A stretch of DNA of 20,205 nucleotides from Rhizobiales bacterium CCH10-E5 (GTDB lineage Bacteria > Pseudomonadota > Alphaproteobacteria > Rhizobiales > Beijerinckiaceae), in the NCBI GenBank assembly GCA_001556125.1, contig LSIG01000021.1, positions 1-20,205 of the forward strand. The letters are read 5' to 3'. Made by a program: the position numbers and the translations under genes. The notes below the pieces were generated by a model that was not told where the DNA came from, searched no databases, and worked only from the letters and a program-made list of their open reading frames with translations. Positions 16,307 through 20,205 of the stretch are shown here, piece by piece (position 1 is the stretch's first letter; every line of letters starts with the position of its first letter).

Positions 16307-17686
16307 TCAGCGTCTCTGGCCGGCGGCGAGCCGCTGCTCGACCGCGATCGAGTAGCGGGACATGCCCCAGCAGCACAGGAAATAGAAAATCGCGGCGAAG
16401 GCATAGCCCGTCGCGCGGGTGGTCGGCGTCGCCCAGGTCGGATCGACCAGCGTCGCCTCGATGGTGCGCAGGAAGTCGAAGATGCCGACGATGGTGACCA
16501 GCGTCGTGTCCTTGAACAGCCCGATGAAGGTGTTGACGATGCCGGGGATCACGATCCGCAGCGCCTGCGGCAGGATGATGAGGCGCATCATCTGCCAGTA
16601 GCCCAGGCCGATCGACATCGCGCCCTCGTACTGGCCCTTCGGGATCGCCTGCAGGCCGCCGCGGATGACCTCCGCCATATAGGCGGCCGCAAAGAGGGCG
16701 ACGCCGATCAGCGGCCGCAGCAGCCGGTCGGGCGAATATTCCTGCGGCACGAAGAGCGGCAGCATGGTGTTGGCCATGAACAGCACGGTGATCAGCGGCA
16801 CGCCGCGCACGAACTCGATGAAGATCACCGAAAGCAGCTGGATGATCGGCAGCCGCGAACGGCGCCCGAGCGCGAGCAGGATGCCGAGCGGCAGCGAGAA
16901 GACGATGCCGACCGCCGCGATCAGGAAGGTCACCGTCATGCCGCCCCAGAGCCCCGTATCGACCCGCGGCAGCCCGGCCCGATCGGCGAGGATCGCGATC
17001 AGTCCGAACACCACCAGTGCGAGCAGGATCAGGCGCTTGGGGCTCTGGAACCGCTGTATCGGCGTCGCCGCCATCTCGACCTCGAGCAGCGGTGCCGGCG
17101 TCCAGAAGCGGGCGAGCCCGGGAACGAAGGACAGGACGAGATACAGCGCGGCCAGCGCCAGCGTGATCATGATCAGCGTGCGCAGGACACCGGTGGCGCC
17201 AGGGCCTCCCAGCAGCAGCACATAGGCCCCGAGCGGCATCACGACGAAGAAGAAGAAGGCGCCGAGCTTCTTCAAGGGCGCGCGGTCCCACAGCATCCAG
17301 ACCACGCCGAGCGCGAACATCAGAAAGACGATGTTGACGCGCCAGCGCTGGCTGACCGGATAGGAGCCGTAGATGAAGTACTGGAAGCGGTCGGCGACAT
17401 AGGCCCAGCAGGCCCCGACAGGCCGGCCCACTTTGTCGGCGAGGCAGGCGTCGCGGTTGGTGCCGCTCCAGACCGCGTCGATGAAGTAGAAGCGGATCAG
17501 GTCCGGCAGGCTGGTGGCGACGACATAGATGCAGATCAGAGTCATGAAGCTGTTCACCGGACCGGAGAACAGATTGGTACGGATCCAGGCCAGTGGCCCC
17601 GCCACCGACAGCGGCGGCGCCTGTTGTTCCAGTGTCTCCCGGCGCACGAAGGCATGGGGAGCGTTTTCGAGTGTCGCGTCGGTCAT
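16307..17686 (-). CDS. aapM: General L-amino acid ABC transporter, permease AapM
   Basis: This 459-residue inner-membrane permease of the HisMQ type has an N-terminal extension typical of AapM. The membrane-spanning BPD_transp domain occupies about residues 240-455. The EAA loop that docks onto the ATPase reads [19 protein letters not shown], followed by [15 protein letters not shown] periplasmic-type loop at about 70-115 contains two cysteines ([10 protein letters not shown] and GACWAYV). The start has GAGGGCG 7-13 bases upstream, and the gene begins 10 bp after aapQ. AapM and AapQ form the heterodimeric channel in the rhizobial Aap system, a broad-range amino acid importer that also affects efflux. 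Confidence 0.95.
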   Translation of the reverse strand: MTDATLENAPHAFVRRETLEQQAPPLSVAGPLAWIRTNLFSGPVNSFMTLICIYVVATSLPDLIRFYFIDAVWSGTNRDACLADKVGRPVGACWAYVADRFQYFIYGSYPVSQRWRVNIVFLMFALGVVWMLWDRAPLKKLGAFFFFVVMPLGAYVLLLGGPGATGVLRTLIMITLALAALYLVLSFVPGLARFWTPAPLLEVEMAATPIQRFQSPKRLILLALVVFGLIAILADRAGLPRVDTGLWGGMTVTFLIAAVGIVFSLPLGILLALGRRSRLPIIQLLSVIFIEFVRGVPLITVLFMANTMLPLFVPQEYSPDRLLRPLIGVALFAAAYMAEVIRGGLQAIPKGQYEGAMSIGLGYWQMMRLIILPQALRIVIPGIVNTFIGLFKDTTLVTIVGIFDFLRTIEATLVDPTWATPTTRATGYAFAAIFYFLCCWGMSRYSIAVEQRLAAGQRR

Positions 17687-17696
17687 CGTGGCGCCC

Positions 17697-18890
17697 TCAC
17701 CGTTCCACCAGCGCCATGCGCTTGTTGTAGATGTTCATGAACAGCGAGGTCACGAGCGAAATCGTCAGATAGACCGCCATGGTGATGGCGACCACCTCGA
17801 CGGCCTGGCCGGTCTGGTTCAGCACCGTGCCGGTGAAGACCTGGACGAGATCGGGATAGCCGATCGCCACCGCCAGCGAGGAGTTCTTGGTCAGGTTGAG
17901 ATAGTTCGACGTCAGCGGCGGGATGATGACCCGCATCGCCTGGGGGATGACGACGAGCTTCAGCGTCGGCCCCGGGCGCAGGCCGAGCGCGTGCGCCGCC
18001 TCGGTCTGCCCCTTCGACACGGCGAGGATGCCGGCACGCACCACCTCGGCGATGAAGCCCGCCGTATAGGTGGTTAGCCCGATCAGCAGGGCGACGAACT
18101 CCGGAAAGATCTGCAGGCCACCGGTGAGGTTGAAGCGCCCCTGCTGTGGGAGCTCGAAGGAGAGCGGGCTGCCGGCGACGAAGAAGACCAGCAGAGGCAC
18201 GCCCAGGATCAGGCCGAGGGTGATCAGGCCGTTGGGATATTGCGTGCCGGTGCGCGCCTGCTGCGTCTTCGACCACCGGTAGAAGACGATCGCCGCGACG
18301 ACGGCGAGGAAGAAGGCGATCACCACCCACTGAAAGGCGGGGCCGAACTGCGGATTCGGCAGGATCAGGCCGCGGTTGTTGAGGAAGATCGAGCCCGGCA
18401 GCGCGATCGAGTTGCGCGCATCGGGCAGCGGCTTCAGCACCGCATTGTACCAGAAGAAGAGCTGCAGCAGCAGCGGCAGGTTGCGGATGACCTCGACATA
18501 GACCATCGCCAGCTTCGCCAGCACCCAGTTGCTGGAGAGGCGCGCGACGCCGACGAAGAAGCCGAGGATCGTCGAGAGGACGATGCCGATCGAGGCGACG
18601 AGGAGCGTATTGAGGAGGCCGACCCAGAAGGCCTGGCCATAGGTCGAGCCCGAAGCGCTGAAGGGAATCAGCTTCTGGTTGACGTCGAATCCTGCCGCGT
18701 TGTTCCAGAAGCCGAAGCCCGAGGCGATCTTCTGCGCGCGCAGGTTCTCGATTGCGTTCGAGGCGGCCGACCAGACCAGAAAGGCGACGAGCGCCAGCAG
18801 GGCGAGCTGGTAGACATAGCCCCTGATCTTGGGATCGTAGAACAGCGAGGCCTTGCCTGGCTGCGCGGTCTCGGTGGGTATGCTCGTCAC
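17697..18890 (-). CDS. aapQ: General L-amino acid ABC transporter, permease AapQ
   Basis: This 397-residue partner permease has about eight hydrophobic segments. An early transporter-fold piece (FWVGLLNTLLVASIGIVLST, NLPLLLQLFFWYN) is separated by a long insert from the C-terminal domain, as in known AapQ proteins. The EAA loop reads ALGLRPGPTLKLVVIPQAMR, followed by NYLNLTKNSSLAVAIGYPDL. The start is a GTG at 18890 with AAAAAAGGG 8-16 bases upstream. No ATG fits the homology, so GTG is likely used. A stem-loop separates it from aapJ, which usually allows the binding protein to be made in excess. Confidence 0.94.
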   Translation of the reverse strand: MTSIPTETAQPGKASLFYDPKIRGYVYQLALLALVAFLVWSAASNAIENLRAQKIASGFGFWNNAAGFDVNQKLIPFSASGSTYGQAFWVGLLNTLLVASIGIVLSTILGFFVGVARLSSNWVLAKLAMVYVEVIRNLPLLLQLFFWYNAVLKPLPDARNSIALPGSIFLNNRGLILPNPQFGPAFQWVVIAFFLAVVAAIVFYRWSKTQQARTGTQYPNGLITLGLILGVPLLVFFVAGSPLSFELPQQGRFNLTGGLQIFPEFVALLIGLTTYTAGFIAEVVRAGILAVSKGQTEAAHALGLRPGPTLKLVVIPQAMRVIIPPLTSNYLNLTKNSSLAVAIGYPDLVQVFTGTVLNQTGQAVEVVAITMAVYLTISLVTSLFMNIYNKRMALVER

Positions 18891-18928
18891 CTGTTACGCC
18901 CTTTTTTCGTTCTGATTGACGCCTTGTC

Positions 18929-18954
18929 CACCGGCGGCATCGCCACCGCCGGTG
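18929..18954 (-). promoter_or_regulatory. Intercistronic stem-loop between aapJ and aapQ
   Basis: CACCGGCGG at 18929-18937 pairs perfectly with CCGCCGGTG at 18946-18954 around eight bases. No U-run follows on the minus strand, so it is more likely an RNA 3'-end stabiliser or partial terminator than a full one. This is the usual place for such an element in binding-protein transporter operons. Confidence 0.6.
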
Positions 18955-18984
18955 TTTCGTGGTGTTTGTTCGGAGTCGCCCCGG

Positions 18985-20007
18985 TTACCGGATCGGCGGA
19001 GCGTATTGCAGCCCGCCCTTGGTCCAGAGCGCGTTCTGGCCGCGCGCGATCTTCAGCAGCGAGCCTTCGCCGACATTGCGATCAAACACCTCCCCGTAAT
19101 TGCCGACATGCTTGATGATGCGGTAGGCCCAGTCATTGGTAAGGCCGATGGCCTCGCCGAACTTGCCCTCCGTGCCGACCAGTCGCTTGATCTCCGGATT
19201 GTCGGATTTGAGCATCTGATCGACATTCGCCTGGGTCACGCCCAGTTCTTCGGCATTCAGCATGGCGTTGTGGGTCCATTTCACCACATCGAGCCAGTTG
19301 TCGTCGCCATGGCGAACGACGGGCCCGAGCGGCTCCTTCGAGATGATCTCGGGCAGGACGATGTGGTCGCCGGGGACCTGGAGCTTCAGGCGCTCGGCAT
19401 AGAGGCCGGAGGAATCCGTGGTGAAGACGTCGCAGCGGCCGGACTCATAGGCCTTGATCGTCTCGTCGCCGCCGGCGAAGGCCACGACCTCGTACTTCAT
19501 CTTGTTGGAGCGGAAATAGTCCGCGAGGTTCAGTTCCGTCGTGGTGCCCTGGGCCACGCAGACCGAGGCTCCGGCGAGCTTCAGCGCGGAATCGACGCCG
19601 AGCTTCTTGCGGACCATGAAGCCCTGGCCGTCATAGTAGTTCACACCGGCGAAGTTCAGGCCCAGCGAGGTGTCGCGCGACATGGTCCATGTCGTCGTGC
19701 GCGAGAGCAGATCGACCTCACCCGCCTGGAGGGCCGTGAAGCGGTCCTTCGAGGAGAGCGGGACGAACTTGATCTTGGTCGGATCGTTGAAGATGGCGGC
19801 CGCGATCCCCCGGCAGAGATCGACGTCGAGCCCCTTGTAGTTGCCCTGGGCGTCCGGCATGGCGAAGCCGGCAAGACCGGGGCTGGTGCCACAGTTGAGC
19901 ACGCCGCGCGCCTTGATCTGCGCGAGAGTGTTGGTCTGGGCGCCGGCTGACCCTGCGGTGGCTACGAGCGCTGCTGCGGCGAGAACCGTCGTGACGATGG
20001 TGTTCAT
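18985..20007 (-). CDS. aapJ: General L-amino acid ABC transporter, periplasmic binding protein AapJ
   Basis: This 340-residue precursor, the normal AapJ length, binds L-amino acids in the periplasm and delivers them to AapQM. The signal peptide covers residues 1 to about 23 (ATAGSAGAQ). The mature protein is a two-lobe SBP_bac_3 fold with the family's opening LAQIKARGVLNCGTSPGL, YKGLDVDLCRGIAAAIF and the lobe 2 stretch VCVAQGTTTELNLADYFR. Cysteines occur at KARGVLNCG, DLCRG, SVCVAQ and GRCDVF, as in AapJ relatives. The ATG at 20007 has AGGGGG six to eleven bases upstream. An upstream in-frame ATG would place a non-signal sequence first. A near-identical 3' end of another copy precedes it. Confidence 0.95.
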   Translation of the reverse strand: MNTIVTTVLAAAALVATAGSAGAQTNTLAQIKARGVLNCGTSPGLAGFAMPDAQGNYKGLDVDLCRGIAAAIFNDPTKIKFVPLSSKDRFTALQAGEVDLLSRTTTWTMSRDTSLGLNFAGVNYYDGQGFMVRKKLGVDSALKLAGASVCVAQGTTTELNLADYFRSNKMKYEVVAFAGGDETIKAYESGRCDVFTTDSSGLYAERLKLQVPGDHIVLPEIISKEPLGPVVRHGDDNWLDVVKWTHNAMLNAEELGVTQANVDQMLKSDNPEIKRLVGTEGKFGEAIGLTNDWAYRIIKHVGNYGEVFDRNVGEGSLLKIARGQNALWTKGGLQYAPPIR

Positions 20008-20020
20008 GGTGTCCCCCTGT

Positions 20021-20049
20021 TCTGGACGCGGGGCGGACCCGCGTCCAGA
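20021..20049 (-). promoter_or_regulatory. Perfect hairpin in the aapJ leader, next to the ribosome-binding site
   Basis: TCTGGACGCGGG at 20021-20032 pairs with CCCGCGTCCAGA at 20038-20049, 12 bp without mismatch around a five-base loop. In the minus-strand RNA the 3' arm ends about four bases before AGGGGG of aapJ. No U-run follows. It could stabilise a processed aapJ message, expose the ribosome site or respond to a trans factor. The function is inferred. Confidence 0.6.
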
Positions 20050-20073
20050 GCGCGTAGCAAGTCCCAGACCAAG

Positions 20074-20098
20074 ACCCCGCCGCGCATCGCGGCGGGGT
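20074..20098 (-). terminator. GC-rich stem-loop downstream of the upstream aapJ copy
   Basis: ACCCCGCCGCG at 20074-20084 pairs perfectly with CGCGGCGGGGT at 20088-20098 around CAT. It lies 55 bp past the stop of the upstream aapJ-like gene on the minus strand. The following bases (CTTGGTCTGG) hold no U-tract, so termination would be partial at best. It may instead protect the 3' end of the first transcript. Confidence 0.55.
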
Positions 20099-20153
20099 GT
20101 GGTGCGGGGGCCGGCCGGGCAGCGCAGAGACATGCTGGACAGGGCGCCGAGGG

Positions 20154-20205
20154 TCAGCGGATCGGCGGGGCGTATTGCAGCCCGCCCTTGGTCCAGAGCG
20201 CGTTC
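20154..20205 (-). CDS. Second AapJ-like binding protein, C-terminal end only
   Basis: The minus strand encodes NALWTKGGLQYAPPIR and a TGA stop, running off the window edge. These 16 residues are identical to the AapJ C-terminus at 18985-19035. The nucleotide differences in the overlap are three (TAA/TGA stop, CGG/CGC Arg, GCT/GCC Ala), all silent. The gene therefore is a paralogue of aapJ directly upstream in the same orientation. Its length, signal peptide and state cannot be judged from here. Confidence 0.85.
   Translation of the reverse strand, partial: NALWTKGGLQYAPPIR

Noticed and set aside
15492..17291. A 599-residue reading for the ATPase gene
   Set aside because: The first half is an out-of-frame reading of aapM. 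The ATPase homology and a good ribosome site start at 16292.

Overview
The window is GC-rich, densely coded DNA that looks like an alphaproteobacterium of the Rhizobiales/Hyphomicrobiales. The signs are a fused MrpA/MrpB antiporter gene in an A'CDEFG operon, a four-gene general L-amino-acid (Aap) ABC transporter, and rhizobial-type IS3 elements. A Bosea-, Methylobacterium- or Rhizobium-like genus would fit, but the sequence alone does not settle which.

Left third (1-9500): an accessory-looking block. A decayed IS3-family element (about 58-967, minus strand) has an intact OrfA and frameshift signal, but its OrfB carries an internal amber codon and is cut off inside the DDE domain. About 420 bp with no recognisable gene and a small AT-richer membrane-protein ORF (1394-1579) follow. 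The complete Mrp/Pha cation/proton antiporter operon then runs on the plus strand (1720-7635: mrpA/B fusion, C, D, E, F, G) with overlapping or abutting genes. A small hypothetical gene faces it (7760-8032). A second, structurally complete IS3/IS407-like element (8302-9499) has matching terminal inverted repeats but a frameshifted transposase. The block ends next to a tRNA-Ser(UGA) gene (9606-9695, minus).

Middle (9744-15400): a conserved housekeeping cluster on the minus strand, read from rsmB (rRNA m5C methyltransferase) to guaA (GMP synthase), a DUF5993-like mini-membrane protein and a DsbB-family thiol oxidoreductase. A small lipoprotein gene and a secreted glycerophosphodiester phosphodiesterase with an EF-hand-like loop are on the plus strand. 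A perfect, apparently bidirectional terminator separates the phosphodiesterase from a converging gene for a tiny arginine-rich secreted protein.

Right third (15492-20205): the aapJQMP operon on the minus strand. It encodes a periplasmic binding protein, two permeases and an ATPase. Strong hairpins lie before aapJ and between aapJ and aapQ. The last 52 bases are the 3' end of a second aapJ-like gene upstream of the first. Its last 16 residues are identical to those of the first copy and the nucleotide differences are all silent, so the operon probably begins with tandem binding-protein genes.

I found no CRISPR array, prophage, toxin-antitoxin pair or clearly novel defence or biosynthetic system. 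The points most worth a second look are the tandem aapJ copies with their hairpins, a hairpin that overlaps the transposase ribosome-binding site in the first IS, the Mrp operon lying between IS elements beside a tRNA, and the EF-hand-like insert in the phosphodiesterase.
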